Position numbers and translations under genes: made by a program
Part shown: one piece after another, positions 26,436 to 37,144 of the stretch
How the letters are laid out: the number at the start of each line of letters is the position of its first letter
How positions within the stretch are numbered: position 1 is the first letter of the stretch
The notes under the pieces: model-generated
Told to the model about the DNA's origin: nothing
The model's database searches: none
The model's input: only the letters and a program-made list of their open reading frames with translations
NCBI GenBank assembly: GCA_009785425.1
Contig: WQWI01000001.1
Location: 62,001 to 126,000 of the forward strand
Direction: 5' to 3'
Length of the DNA: 64,000 nucleotides
Source: Bacteroidales bacterium
GTDB taxonomy: Bacteria > Bacteroidota > Bacteroidia > Bacteroidales > P3

Positions 26436-26613
26436 CAATAGCAAACAGATTCCTCGCTACACTTCGCTTCGCTCGGAATGACAGCATTGCCGAGAAGAAC
26501 AGCGAATAATTTTTGCTTGCGACAACGTCGCAAGCAAAAATTATTCTTCAGCTCCCCACTAAAAGGATGTCATCCCGAAAGAGCATAGCGACTGAGGGAT
26601 CTGTTTGCTATTG
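26436..26613. repeat. Nested composite inverted repeat between GH13 and Calx-beta genes
   Basis: Outer arms caatagcaaacagat...atctgtttgctattg; inner perfect hairpin aataatttttgcttgcgac-aac-gtcgcaagcaaaaattatt (26505-26545). Confidence 0.85.
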
Positions 26614-26641
26614 TTTGTTATGTTCATTACAATTCTCAATT

Positions 26642-29600
26642 TTACTGCTTCACAATTCTAACAACACGTGTACCGATTCTCAACAAGTAAGTTCCGCTTG
26701 GCAGGTGGCTCACATCTATCGTGTTTTCTACGTTTAGGAATATCGCTACACGAACGCCCGACAGCGTGTATATCTCCACAGTTAATGGCTCACCGGATGG
26801 ATTTTCAATGTACAAAATATCCCTTACCGGATTTGGATAAACCAATAATCGAGCATCGTCTGTTTCGAAAATTGATGTTGGTGGTTGCTCATTAACCGTA
26901 AACGTACGCTCTGCTGATGTATACGAATAGCCAACATCGTTCAATGCTACAACGTGGAATGTATGGTTACCGGCCGTTGTTGCTATCCACACAAACGACA
27001 ATGTGTTTGTCGAAACAGGGTGTACAGCTGTTCCGTCAATATACAACCTCTTCGCAGCAGTTGTCGCATTTCCGGTTGCCGTAAACGTGATTGTGTCGCC
27101 AACGTAAATTTCAGTTCCGGTTGCCGGAGCAAGCGAAATCACAGCAGGTGCCGCCAAAGCATTGATGTTTATCGTTGCAAGTTGGCTGTTTTGACATTCA
27201 ACCATTCCGCTCAAATCAACGGCTTTGAGGTAAAATACACTGTCGCCTCGAATCGGATTCAAATCCGAAAGTGTTTTTGTTGCACCGGTTCCGGCAGCAA
27301 ATTCAATCATCAAATCTTCGCCGCTCGCATCACGATAAACTCTGTAAATAAACGCTTCGTTGTAATTCGTAATCGTGAATGTTGCCGTTGTCGCATTGAA
27401 CGAAACATACACCGCAGATTCAACAATTGGTGTCGGTGGCGGCAAACAACTTGCATCACTTATAATTGCTACATTTAGGATTTCGTAAAGTGTGAAATTA
27501 ACACCGGTCAAACCTGTTATACTCGTTACATCAATTGTGGCGGTGCGAGTTTCAAGATTTTCAACAGCTGTAAGTGTTACATAAGCTGATGTTTGTCCGG
27601 CAGGAATGATTATTGTTGTATTTCCTGTGAAATCGGTGCTTTCGAAATCCAGTGTAACCGTAAGTTCTGCGGTTGGGTGAGCAAACGGCACGGTTGCCAC
27701 CACTCTCTTGCTATTTCCTTCGAAAATGCTTGCGCTGTCGGTGGTAAGAGTTACAACGGGGTTGTGAACGGTAACATTGTGGGATACAAGTGAATTTTCC
27801 GGTGCCCAAGGGTTACTCGCCATTCGATAACCTCCCGGGCTTACTGCACGAGCAGTGAATACAAACGTTCCGTTAGTATTCAATTCGTGGGCTCTGTAGT
27901 ATCTACCGCCAACAAAATTTACATTTGCAGGAATAGTCGTAATTATATTGCCATCTCTCAAAAGTTCAATTGGGTAACGCTTGTCATTGACAGTGTCACG
28001 ATACCAAACGTTGTCAAATCTAAGATGCTTTTCATATTCAAACGGAATACTTTCGCCGACATAGTAATTTACCACCCCACCGGCAATCCACAAACTTAAA
28101 GCAAAATCTTGAGTTAAATCTATCCAAAAATCACCGCCTGTTGTCAATCCTTCTTCTGCTCTAATCACAGAAAAGCCACCGTTTCCATCGCTATGGAAGA
28201 AATGGAAGCCCAATCCCATTGGACGGTCTGCCATCCAAGGAGCGAACGCTCCCAAGCCACCATCACTCGTTCCGGTTTCTATCAATTCACGGATATTTTG
28301 AATGTAAAATGTGTAAACACCGTTCTCGAAATCCATTCTGAATCTATCTATCATAGCAGGAATGCCCCAATCTGTAAAAGAAATGGTTTGATAAACGCCC
28401 GGATCCCGTCTGTATCGGTAAAACAGACGAATATACAAATTCTCGCCGGATGTCAAACACGCACAAAGGCTGAGCAAACTTGGGTCGAGAGTGATTGTCA
28501 GGCTTTCGTTGAGTGCTACAAAACCTAAACTTGAATTTGAATGAGAAACTGCATTCTCATTCGATGGACTTGTACAAGGCAATCGTTCAATTTCGACATT
28601 CTCCGAACTCACACAGCCGAAAGTGCTTGTAACAGATATTGCATAAGTTTGCGGAGCAAGTCCTGTTATGAGAATTTCAGAATTGAGAGCAACATTGTTT
28701 ATTGTGCTGTCGCCAACTGTAACCGTGAACGGAGCGTTTCCGCTTGTTACCGTCACAGCAATACTTCCTGTAGCACAATGCGTATGCGTTGGAATTGCAG
28801 TAAATACTGGCAAGGGAGTCGTTCGAACAGGGAACACAGTGACGCTCCATTCACAACCCGATTCTGAAACAGTACCACCTATAATTGTACGGATTACTCC
28901 GAGGATAGTAGTTTGTGATATTACCGGAGTTTCGAACGTTGCAGAAGTTATGTGTTGGATCAACTCTCCACCATCTGCATCCGTTGAGTGAAGAGAATAA
29001 GTAAACAGCGTGTTGTCGAAATTAGTTATTGTAATCGTTGCCGTTGAGCCTACACAAGTACGGACATCATTTGGCACTATCGGTGTAGGTGGAGGCGTGC
29101 ATTCGGTAACCGTAACACCAAACGGCGTTTGCATACAACCGTTGTTGTCGGCTACTTCAACCGTGAAATCACCGGCAGGAACTTCGATAAATTGAGTTGT
29201 TCCCAAATGAGCAGCGATGGTTTGCGTTGTTCCAACTTGAACACCTTCGTCATTTTTCAACACAACAGAAAACGGAAGTGCTCCATTATTTCCCGCTGTA
29301 ACGGTAATAATACCGTAAGGTATAAAAGGTGAAGACTGCTGAGTCATTTCAGCTGTAGCACCGGTAGGTACAGCATTCACGGTCAGAGCGTGTATCGGCG
29401 GAGAAACTCGACAGCCATCGGGCAAACTCATATCAATAGCAACAAGCGTGAATGCGCCTACCGCCAAATGATTCGGAATGGTCAATACGTTGTCATCTTG
29501 TTCAATACCGGTTTGGGCTATATGTGCACTGTTGTACAGTCTGTAAGTTATTCCGTCAGACCAATTGGTGATGGTAAGCGTTGTGCCAAATCCGTAGCAA

Positions 29601-31102
29601 GTTGTGCCCACTGTAAGTTGCGGTTGAGCAGGTATTTCCGCACAGTCGGATAGAGCAACTTCAATGTTTGTCACTTCGTAAATTTGACAGCCTGCAGGAT
29701 TTCCTGTTGCCGTGATAACAGCACGATACACACCGGCATAAAGATTAGAAAATTCTACGGAAGTTACAACTCCCGTTTCTGTGCCGATTTCTACATTTCC
29801 GGCATCGAAAAGAGTTATATCGAACGGACCAACGCCCAACGATCCGGCTGTAAACAAAATACGTCCTGTGTTTTCTCCGATATTTGTCGGAGTAATAAGT
29901 GTGTCAAAATCGCTTGGAGCCTCGACCACAACAACGTTTATCGGAGTTCTTGCCGACACATCGCAGCCCAAAGATAGCGAAGGAACTCGCACTTGCAAGA
30001 AAAATGAAGCATTTGCTGAAAACGGCTCTGCCGGTGTGATTGTTCGTGTTGTTGCATCAAATTCTGTTGTCAATTCTGTGCCACCCGTTGCTGTTGTCCA
30101 AAGTGTGAAAATCGGATCAACATAATCGGCAAGATTAGTAATTTCAAAAATTACTTCAGTTGCATTTCTACAAACATTACCGATTGAAATAGCCGGTGCT
30201 GTCGGAGGTGGACAACCGTAGTCAATATCTCTGATGAAAACCTGTACTTCTTCAGAAAGTGTAAATGTAACTCCCGAGGGTCCTGTTGCCGACAACATAC
30301 CTATGTTTACTGATCTTTGCGGAAATTCATTTTTAGTACGATCATCGTATGCGGTAAGTGTTGTATATGCCGACGTTTGTCCGGCAGGAATGGTTATTGT
30401 TGGACTTCCTGTAAAATCGGTGCCCTCAAAATCCAGTGTAACCGTGATTGCGGTGGTTGGATGAGCAAACGGCACACTTGCCACCACTCTCATGCTGTTT
30501 CCTTCGAGGATGCTTGCACTGTCTGCTGCGAGGGTTATCGTTGGATCGAAAACTCTGAAAGTCGCAGTGTGTATTCTTCCGGTAGGAGGAGTTTCAACAT
30601 TGCTAACTTGTGCCTGCCATACTACTGCCATTTGTAAATTGTACTCTCCTGGTCCATCTAAATTATAAGCCATTTGAAGGATGTCTGTACCGGTCCAAGC
30701 CGTTTGAGTTCTTGTCCAAGCGTTATCTGTCGATCCTACTCTTTCACAGTGATTCATAGCAATTCTACTCCATTCTGTTTCCGGATTTGCAGTATTCGTT
30801 ATTCTGTAAAAAACTGCGAATCTATGCCATAATTCTGTACATGGATCGCCACCGCTCCAAGCCCTACCTCTTGCCCAAGAGAAAATAAGCGTAGTAGGTG
30901 TGCCAAAGTCATGAGAATTAAAATTTTGCGTAAGAGGGAAGGTTTCATTACTTGCACCCCAATTAATACCATTCAAATTAAACGCTACATTAGTGGTAGC
31001 ATTCACCTGTAAAAATACTCCGGCAGGTCCTTCGCCTAATGCCTGTACTGACGACGTCACTACTAACGTCATCGCAACTAATGTTAATAATTTTTTTTTC
31101 AT
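26642..31102 (-). CDS. Large T9SS-exported protein with Calx-beta and PKD/SprB-like repeats
   Basis: Two Calx-beta-like blocks (SASILEGNSMRVVASVPFAHPTTAITVTLDFEGTDFTG), Ig/PKD repeats, C-terminal LLVYPNPVRDILYIENPSG...GTYLLRIGTRVVRIVKQ. Confidence 0.8.
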   Translation of the reverse strand: MKKKLLTLVAMTLVVTSSVQALGEGPAGVFLQVNATTNVAFNLNGINWGASNETFPLTQNFNSHDFGTPTTLIFSWARGRAWSGGDPCTELWHRFAVFYRITNTANPETEWSRIAMNHCERVGSTDNAWTRTQTAWTGTDILQMAYNLDGPGEYNLQMAVVWQAQVSNVETPPTGRIHTATFRVFDPTITLAADSASILEGNSMRVVASVPFAHPTTAITVTLDFEGTDFTGSPTITIPAGQTSAYTTLTAYDDRTKNEFPQRSVNIGMLSATGPSGVTFTLSEEVQVFIRDIDYGCPPPTAPAISIGNVCRNATEVIFEITNLADYVDPIFTLWTTATGGTELTTEFDATTRTITPAEPFSANASFFLQVRVPSLSLGCDVSARTPINVVVVEAPSDFDTLITPTNIGENTGRILFTAGSLGVGPFDITLFDAGNVEIGTETGVVTSVEFSNLYAGVYRAVITATGNPAGCQIYEVTNIEVALSDCAEIPAQPQLTVGTTCYGFGTTLTITNWSDGITYRLYNSAHIAQTGIEQDDNVLTIPNHLAVGAFTLVAIDMSLPDGCRVSPPIHALTVNAVPTGATAEMTQQSSPFIPYGIITVTAGNNGALPFSVVLKNDEGVQVGTTQTIAAHLGTTQFIEVPAGDFTVEVADNNGCMQTPFGVTVTECTPPPTPIVPNDVRTCVGSTATITITNFDNTLFTYSLHSTDADGGELIQHITSATFETPVISQTTILGVIRTIIGGTVSESGCEWSVTVFPVRTTPLPVFTAIPTHTHCATGSIAVTVTSGNAPFTVTVGDSTINNVALNSEILITGLAPQTYAISVTSTFGCVSSENVEIERLPCTSPSNENAVSHSNSSLGFVALNESLTITLDPSLLSLCACLTSGENLYIRLFYRYRRDPGVYQTISFTDWGIPAMIDRFRMDFENGVYTFYIQNIRELIETGTSDGGLGAFAPWMADRPMGLGFHFFHSDGNGGFSVIRAEEGLTTGGDFWIDLTQDFALSLWIAGGVVNYYVGESIPFEYEKHLRFDNVWYRDTVNDKRYPIELLRDGNIITTIPANVNFVGGRYYRAHELNTNGTFVFTARAVSPGGYRMASNPWAPENSLVSHNVTVHNPVVTLTTDSASIFEGNSKRVVATVPFAHPTAELTVTLDFESTDFTGNTTIIIPAGQTSAYVTLTAVENLETRTATIDVTSITGLTGVNFTLYEILNVAIISDASCLPPPTPIVESAVYVSFNATTATFTITNYNEAFIYRVYRDASGEDLMIEFAAGTGATKTLSDLNPIRGDSVFYLKAVDLSGMVECQNSQLATININALAAPAVISLAPATGTEIYVGDTITFTATGNATTAAKRLYIDGTAVHPVSTNTLSFVWIATTAGNHTFHVVALNDVGYSYTSAERTFTVNEQPPTSIFETDDARLLVYPNPVRDILYIENPSGEPLTVEIYTLSGVRVAIFLNVENTIDVSHLPSGTYLLRIGTRVVRIVKQ

Positions 31103-31125
31103 ATCGGTTATTCTTTAATGATTTG

Positions 31126-32250
31126 TTACTCTTTAATCCATCGCAAAACGACATCACCAACTCTCAACATGTATAATCCCGCAGGAAAATTTGATACATC
31201 AATCCTCGTTTCTTCGCCGGTTGTTCTAAACGTACCGACCAGTCGTCCCAACATATTGTAAATCGTAATCTCCGTTCCGATTGGTAGAGGCACACTGCCG
31301 TGCGTATCTGCAGACACAACCACATAGTTTGTCGCAGGGTTGGGAAACACCTGTAGTAGAGGTGCACGGTTGTGAGTCTCTACAATGTTTGTACTAGCTG
31401 TGACGGTAAAATCAACAACATCTAAAACTCTAAATCCAAAACGATTCATCGCAACAGCGGTAATCCAATTATTGCCTGGCTCTGTTGGCGTAAATTGTAT
31501 CGTTTCCGAAAATGTTGGATTGGCAATCGAAAATGTCCTTAGTAAAACATGGTTATGATAAACAGAAACCGAATCGGCGTAGTCTCCACTGATTCCGAAA
31601 GATGCTTGTACATTAGGATTTAGTGTGAGATTATTTTTTGAAATTGTAATGCTTGGTTCTACAATATCTCCGTGCACAATTCGAAACGTTGCAGATACCC
31701 ACTCTGTCGGCTCGGTTATTCCCGCTATGCCTGTTTCTTGATGCCGTTCTCCTATTTGCAGTTCGTAATCACCCTCGCCATTCCAAGTATCTGCTTCGGC
31801 AAGAATGTCGATACTGCTTGGTCTTCCAACTTCTTGGAGATACTGGTTAGACTGTCCCGGAATTCCTGAAACCCATTCCATCAAAAAGGGAGTCCATGCA
31901 GTGGTCTCACCTGTATTTACGTTACGTATTCGATAAAAAATTTTCTGTTTGTTGTTCAAGTCACCCGATCCCACAGACCTGAAAGAAACAATAGTCAAAG
32001 AAGTCGGTATGGCTAAGTCAACACCATCCAAAGAGGAAGACACGGCACTATTGAGAGATCCCGCACTTGGGTCCCAAATGGTTGTATTGATACGATACAG
32101 AGTTGTTCTTTCATTTACGGAAAGGTATACACCCGCTGGTCCGAACCAGCCTGTCTGCTGTGTGTACGAAGTGGTCGCGAATAAGACCGCAATCAAAACT
32201 AAGGTAGTTCTGGCTTTGCATTTCAAAAAGGTAGTCATAGTCTTTATCAA
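31126..32250 (-). CDS. T9SS type A sorting domain protein, otherwise unknown
   Basis: Signal peptide; C-terminal LLQVFPNPATNYVVVSADT...GLYMLRVGDVVLRWIKE; N-terminal half resembles the start of the upstream paralog (GWFGPAGVYLSVNERT vs GEGPAGVFLQVNATT). Confidence 0.72.
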   Translation of the reverse strand: MIKTMTTFLKCKARTTLVLIAVLFATTSYTQQTGWFGPAGVYLSVNERTTLYRINTTIWDPSAGSLNSAVSSSLDGVDLAIPTSLTIVSFRSVGSGDLNNKQKIFYRIRNVNTGETTAWTPFLMEWVSGIPGQSNQYLQEVGRPSSIDILAEADTWNGEGDYELQIGERHQETGIAGITEPTEWVSATFRIVHGDIVEPSITISKNNLTLNPNVQASFGISGDYADSVSVYHNHVLLRTFSIANPTFSETIQFTPTEPGNNWITAVAMNRFGFRVLDVVDFTVTASTNIVETHNRAPLLQVFPNPATNYVVVSADTHGSVPLPIGTEITIYNMLGRLVGTFRTTGEETRIDVSNFPAGLYMLRVGDVVLRWIKE

Positions 32251-32481
32251 AGGTTACAATTATTTGTTTCTAAACTAACGGCTTATTTACCGCACCACAA
32301 ATATAGGCATTTTTTTTGAAAAAAGCAATTTTTTTTTGATTTTTTTTTAGGATGTCTATACTTTGATTGTGCCAATTTCGGAACTTTAACAATTTTTAAG
32401 GATTTTTAACACTTTTTAGGTTTTTTTTTCGAAAAAAACATCGTAACTTTGTGGCGTCAAAATATATCAAAAATTTACGTC

Positions 32482-33594
32482 ATGGAAGAAAATACCTACA
32501 ACGACCGAAAAGTTTACAGTTTGAGCGATGTTGCACAAAGCTTGAAGGGTGTGATTGAACAAAACTATGTTCGGGATTTCTATGTTAAGGCTGAAATTTC
32601 AAAATTAAACTACTATCCTCACAGCGGACATTGCTATCCCGATTTGGTCGAAAAATCCGGAGGACGAATCACAGCACAATTGCGATCTACAATTTGGTCG
32701 AGTGATTATTTTCGTATCCAAAAAAAGTTTGAGGAGGTTACCGGAAATTCACTTTCGGATGGACTTCAAGTGCTCTGTTTGGCACGTGTAACATTTCATC
32801 CGAGTTACGGGCTTTCGTTGCACATTAAAGATGTCGTGCCGGAATACTCGTTAGGCGAATTGGCGAAAGCTAAGCAAGAAACCATTGCACAACTTCAGAA
32901 AGACGGCGTTTTTAATCTGAACAAAACACTCGCTTTTCCGTTGCTTCCGAAGCATATTGCTGTTGTTTCCGTGAGCACGAGTAAGGGTTACGAAGATTTT
33001 ATGAGCATTATGAAACAGGCTCCACATCCGATCAGCACATATCTTTTTCCTGCTTTGTTGCAGGGCGATGGTGCGATTTTATCGATTTCCGAACAACTCA
33101 AAAAAATTGCAACTATGCACGAACACTTTGATGCTGCTGTAATCGTTCGAGGCGGTGGAGGCGATGTCGGGTTGAGTTGTTACGACAACTATGGATTGGC
33201 CTCGTTGGTTGCAAATTTTCCGTTGCCGGTTATCACGGGAATCGGGCATTCGACCAACGTTACGGTTTCTGAAATGGTAGCATATTATGCTGCAATTACG
33301 CCGACAGATACCGCAAATTTTTTACTTGAAAAACAATTGTCTTTTGCAGATAAATTAGAGTATTTTCAAAATAACATCGCCGGATTTGCAGGACAAACAC
33401 TAACTTTGGCACGCCAAAACATTCAACTGACCAAAGAAAAAATCCGTTTGTTAGACCCAAAAAACATCTTGAAACGAGGTTTTTCTTTAACCACAAAAAA
33501 CGGCAAACTTGTGAAATCGTCGAAAGGATTGAAACAAGGGGACGTACTTAAAACGATGTTTAGTGACGGGGAGGCAACGTCTATCATTAAATAG
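32482..33594 (+). CDS. xseA: Exodeoxyribonuclease VII large subunit
   Basis: YSLSDVAQSLKGVIEQNYVRDFYVKAEISKLNYYPHSGHCYPDLVEK...IVRGGGGDVGLSCYDNYGLASLVANFPLPVITGIGH; TAACTTTG promoter at 32444. Confidence 0.94.
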   Translation: MEENTYNDRKVYSLSDVAQSLKGVIEQNYVRDFYVKAEISKLNYYPHSGHCYPDLVEKSGGRITAQLRSTIWSSDYFRIQKKFEEVTGNSLSDGLQVLCLARVTFHPSYGLSLHIKDVVPEYSLGELAKAKQETIAQLQKDGVFNLNKTLAFPLLPKHIAVVSVSTSKGYEDFMSIMKQAPHPISTYLFPALLQGDGAILSISEQLKKIATMHEHFDAAVIVRGGGGDVGLSCYDNYGLASLVANFPLPVITGIGHSTNVTVSEMVAYYAAITPTDTANFLLEKQLSFADKLEYFQNNIAGFAGQTLTLARQNIQLTKEKIRLLDPKNILKRGFSLTTKNGKLVKSSKGLKQGDVLKTMFSDGEATSIIK

Positions 33595-33596
33595 AC

Positions 33597-33676
33597 CGTC
33601 ATTCCCGCGTAGGCGGGAATCCCCCAACGAAGGGAGCGGTCAATTGCAAGGAGATTTCCGCCTACGCAGGAATGAC
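33597..33676. repeat. CGTCATTCCCGCG...GGAATGAC element between xseA and xseB
   Basis: cgtcattcccgcgtaggcgggaatcccc...gatttccgcctacgcaggaatgac. Confidence 0.9.
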
Positions 33677-33693
33677 AACCAAAATCAAAAACT

Positions 33694-33885
33694 ATGAAAA
33701 AAACTTACACCGAAGCCTACGCAGAACTTCAAGCCTTAGTGAGACTTTTGGAAAATGCCGAAATCAGCGTTGACGAACTCTCCGAAAAAATCAAAACTGC
33801 CACCGAACTTATCAAAATCTGTGAAGAAAAGTTAACTGCCACAGAGATTGAAGTTGGCAAAGTTATTCAAGGGTTGAGCGAATGA
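33694..33885 (+). CDS. xseB: Exodeoxyribonuclease VII small subunit
   Basis: MKKTYTEAYAELQALVRLLENAEISVDELSEKIKTATELIKICEEKLTATEIEVGKVI. Confidence 0.9.
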   Translation: MKKTYTEAYAELQALVRLLENAEISVDELSEKIKTATELIKICEEKLTATEIEVGKVIQGLSE

Positions 33886-35493
33886 TTAAATTCTATCGGC
33901 ACTAAACTTTCGAGGAAGCAACCGAAACACAATGGCTAACAGCAACAAAAATCCGGCTAAAAAGAACGCAATACGTCCGATATAATCACCGAATCTCACG
34001 TAAAACGTGATTTGGTCGTTGGCTCTGACTTTTTGCACAATCACATCTTTTGTCCAGTATTGTGTCGGTTGTAGAAAATCGCCCCGCTGATTGATAAATC
34101 CGGAAATTCCGGTGTTGGCAGAACGTGCGATATCTCGACGTGTTTCGATGGCTCGCAATTTGGTGTATCGTGCAATTTGGCGGTGTCCGGGTGTATCGCC
34201 CCACCAACCTTCATTGGTCATTATCGTTAAAAATTCTGCACCATTTCTGACAAATCCGGTTACAAAATCCCCAAAAATCAATTCGTAACAAATTACTGCT
34301 GAAAATGGTGGTGTGCCGTATATTGAGTGAAACACTTTGCGTTCGGCACTTATACCAAGCGTTCCGATAGTTCCACCTAAATCAAGTGCCAATTTTTCTA
34401 AAAACGGAAATTTTCCTACAAACGGCATAATTTCTACACCCGGTGTGAGTTTTGATTTGTAGTACATTTCGGAAAGATAATTTGCACCCACAAGCAAAGC
34501 GGCATTATGTCGTTCATAATGGATGTTGCCAAATTGTCGAGAGGCAAGTGTTGGCTCGGGAACTAATCGCCACGTGGAAAGTCCTGCCATCAATTCCAAA
34601 CTATCAAACTCAGACAAAAATTCTTGTATCTTTATTATACTTGGCGAATACTGAATGCGATGCTCCGCAACAAATTCTTGAATCATACTTTCGGGCGTTA
34701 TGATCAAGCGTGTGTTTGGCGTAACTTTTTGTCGGGCTAAATTCAACATTCGTTCGGTGGCTTCAAGCGGACAGATTTTATACTGCTCTTTGTACGGATC
34801 TATATTGGGCTGAACAACAACGACTTCTACTTTTCGATCGCCTCGCTCTTCGAATGTTTTGTACATTATCACGGAAATAATTATTGGAAAAACAATTATC
34901 GCCAACGGCACATATTCTTTCCAATTTAGCCTTGAAAAAATCTTTGCATCATAGCGTTTTTTTATCATCGAAAACAGTACGATATTTGCGAACCAAACCC
35001 AGACCGAACCACCCAAAGCACCTGTAAATTCATAGAATTGGACAACTTGTGGTAACCACGCAAATACATTTCCGAGCGTGAGCCAAGGCCACGATAAATC
35101 CCAGTCAAAATGAAAATACTCAAACGCCGTAAAAAACACTGCAAAAACCCACAAACAATCTCGTCCTCGAAACGCATGTTTTTTCGCAATGTAATAGAAA
35201 TAGGCCATCAGCGCCATAAGCGAACTATTGGTCAAAAAAGCCAAAACAGCCACAGGTGTAGCGTTCCAAACCCACCATGTTGTAAAAACATTCCAAACTA
35301 AAAAAGCCAAGAATGCATAGCCGTAAAATCGTTTGCCGTTTTTGCGTTCCGGCGTCTTTTCTAAATCGGAAAACACCCAAAAAAGAGGAATGAACGCAAC
35401 AAAAACCAAAAAAACTGTAAACGCTGACGACCAAGCCACGCCTAAAAGGAGTCCGGTCAAAACGGCTAAAGCCAAACGCAATTTTGTACTCAT
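33886..35493 (-). CDS. lnt: Apolipoprotein N-acyltransferase
   Basis: Multiple TM helices plus nitrilase-fold motifs (VVVQPNIDPYKEQYK, RLIITPESMIQEF, AVICYELIFGDFVTGFVRNGAEFLTIMTNEGWWGDTPGHRQIARYTKLRAIETRRDIARSANTGISGFI). Confidence 0.93.
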   Translation of the reverse strand: MSTKLRLALAVLTGLLLGVAWSSAFTVFLVFVAFIPLFWVFSDLEKTPERKNGKRFYGYAFLAFLVWNVFTTWWVWNATPVAVLAFLTNSSLMALMAYFYYIAKKHAFRGRDCLWVFAVFFTAFEYFHFDWDLSWPWLTLGNVFAWLPQVVQFYEFTGALGGSVWVWFANIVLFSMIKKRYDAKIFSRLNWKEYVPLAIIVFPIIISVIMYKTFEERGDRKVEVVVVQPNIDPYKEQYKICPLEATERMLNLARQKVTPNTRLIITPESMIQEFVAEHRIQYSPSIIKIQEFLSEFDSLELMAGLSTWRLVPEPTLASRQFGNIHYERHNAALLVGANYLSEMYYKSKLTPGVEIMPFVGKFPFLEKLALDLGGTIGTLGISAERKVFHSIYGTPPFSAVICYELIFGDFVTGFVRNGAEFLTIMTNEGWWGDTPGHRQIARYTKLRAIETRRDIARSANTGISGFINQRGDFLQPTQYWTKDVIVQKVRANDQITFYVRFGDYIGRIAFFLAGFLLLLAIVFRLLPRKFSADRI

Positions 35494-35520
35494 AATTCGG
35501 AAAAGATAGTTACTTTCCCA

Positions 35521-35549
35521 CAAAGATACGAAAAAAATTGCTATCTTTG
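35521..35549. promoter_or_regulatory. Divergent TATCTTTG promoter elements for lnt (-) and the DUF4301 gene (+)
   Basis: caaagata at 35521-35528 (reverse) and tatctttg at 35542-35549 (forward). Confidence 0.6.
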
Positions 35550-35563
35550 CAAAAAAAATCACC

Positions 35564-37108
35564 ATGTTTACACCAAAAAACATCGAACAAATTGAAAAGC
35601 GCGGAATTACAACCCAAGAAATCGAAGGGCAATTGGCGGTTTTTGTTAAAGGATTTCCATACACGAAATTAGTGCGTTCTGCCTCGAAAAATGACGGGCT
35701 CGAAGTATTTGATGTAAAACAAATCGACAGGTTGTTGGAGAACTACAAAACCAAAACAGGAGGTCGAAATATCATCAAATTTGTTCCGGCTTCGGGTGCT
35801 GCATCACGCATGTTTAAGCAACTTTCCGAATTTCGAGCAACATACAAAATCGACGAAGATAATTCTGCTTTGTTTGAGAAAAAAGACCCGCAATCCATGT
35901 ATTATTTTTTCGAAAACATCCGCAGTTTTGCATTTTTTGATACCTTGAAAAAAAACATGGAAGAAGCAGGAAAATCTATCGAAACCTGTTTGGAAAACAA
36001 AGACTACAACGAAATTTTAGATGCTCTTTTATTGGAATCCGGATTGGACTATTTGAATTTACCCAAAGGATTATTGCATTTTCACAAATATGCCGATGGC
36101 GTGAGAACCGCATTAGAAGAGCATTTGGTGGAAGGTGCAGGCTATGCGGAAAGTGACGGAACAGTCAAACTGCATTTCACGGTTTCGCCCGAACATTTGG
36201 AAAAATTCAAACAACTTGTCGAGCAAATTTTACCGAGTTACGAAACAAAATATAAGGTCAAATACGACATTTCGTATTCAGTGCAAAAACCTTCTACTGA
36301 CACGATTGCTGCGACATTGGACAATCAACCGTTTTTGACTGAAAACAAAGATTTGCTGTTTCGTCCGGGTGGACACGGTGCTCTGATTGAGAATCTGAAC
36401 GACTTAAAAGGCGATTTGATTTTCATCAAAAACATTGACAATGTTACCACTGACAGGAACCGAGTGCCGACAATTACCTACAAAAAAGTTATTGCAAGCC
36501 ACTTGATTGATTTACAAAATCAAACGTTCGAATATCTGAGAGCACTTGAAAACCCTGACATTTCTGACGAACTGTTAACCGAAATTTTTCATTTTGCGTG
36601 GAAAAAACTGCATATTGCGTTCCAACAGTTTTCGAGTTTTTCTCACGAGGAAAAACGCAATGTTGCCATTCAAAAACTTAACCGTCCGATTCGCATTTGC
36701 GGTATGGTCAAAAACGAGGGAGAGCCCGGCGGGGGACCGTTTTGGACGAAGAACTCCAACAACGAAATTTCTTTGCAAATTGTAGAATCGTCGCAGATCA
36801 ATCCAAGCAATCCGCAACAACAAGAAGTGTTGCAAATGGCATCGCATTTCAATCCTGTGGATTTGGTCTGCGGGGTACGAAACTACAAAGGTGAGTTGTT
36901 TGATTTGAAACAATACATCGACCCCGAAACAGGATTTATCAGTGAAAAATCGCATGGCGACAAAACGCTAAAAGCCCTTGAGCTTCCCGGACTTTGGAAC
37001 GGAGCAATGGCAGACTGGATTACGGTTTTTGTAGAAGTTCCGATCGCTGTTTTTTCGCCGGTGAAAACGGTTAATGACTTGCTCAGGAGGGAGCATCAGA
37101 ATGTTTAA
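35564..37108 (+). CDS. DUF4301 family protein
   Basis: MFTPKNIEQIEKRGITTQEIEGQLAVFVKGFPYTKLVRSASKNDG...IIKFVPASGAASRMFKQLSEF; TATCTTTG promoter at 35542. Confidence 0.87.
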   Translation: MFTPKNIEQIEKRGITTQEIEGQLAVFVKGFPYTKLVRSASKNDGLEVFDVKQIDRLLENYKTKTGGRNIIKFVPASGAASRMFKQLSEFRATYKIDEDNSALFEKKDPQSMYYFFENIRSFAFFDTLKKNMEEAGKSIETCLENKDYNEILDALLLESGLDYLNLPKGLLHFHKYADGVRTALEEHLVEGAGYAESDGTVKLHFTVSPEHLEKFKQLVEQILPSYETKYKVKYDISYSVQKPSTDTIAATLDNQPFLTENKDLLFRPGGHGALIENLNDLKGDLIFIKNIDNVTTDRNRVPTITYKKVIASHLIDLQNQTFEYLRALENPDISDELLTEIFHFAWKKLHIAFQQFSSFSHEEKRNVAIQKLNRPIRICGMVKNEGEPGGGPFWTKNSNNEISLQIVESSQINPSNPQQQEVLQMASHFNPVDLVCGVRNYKGELFDLKQYIDPETGFISEKSHGDKTLKALELPGLWNGAMADWITVFVEVPIAVFSPVKTVNDLLRREHQNV

Positions 37109-37144
37109 ATTTGTTTAACGAAGATTTTCAACGCACATCAGCAG

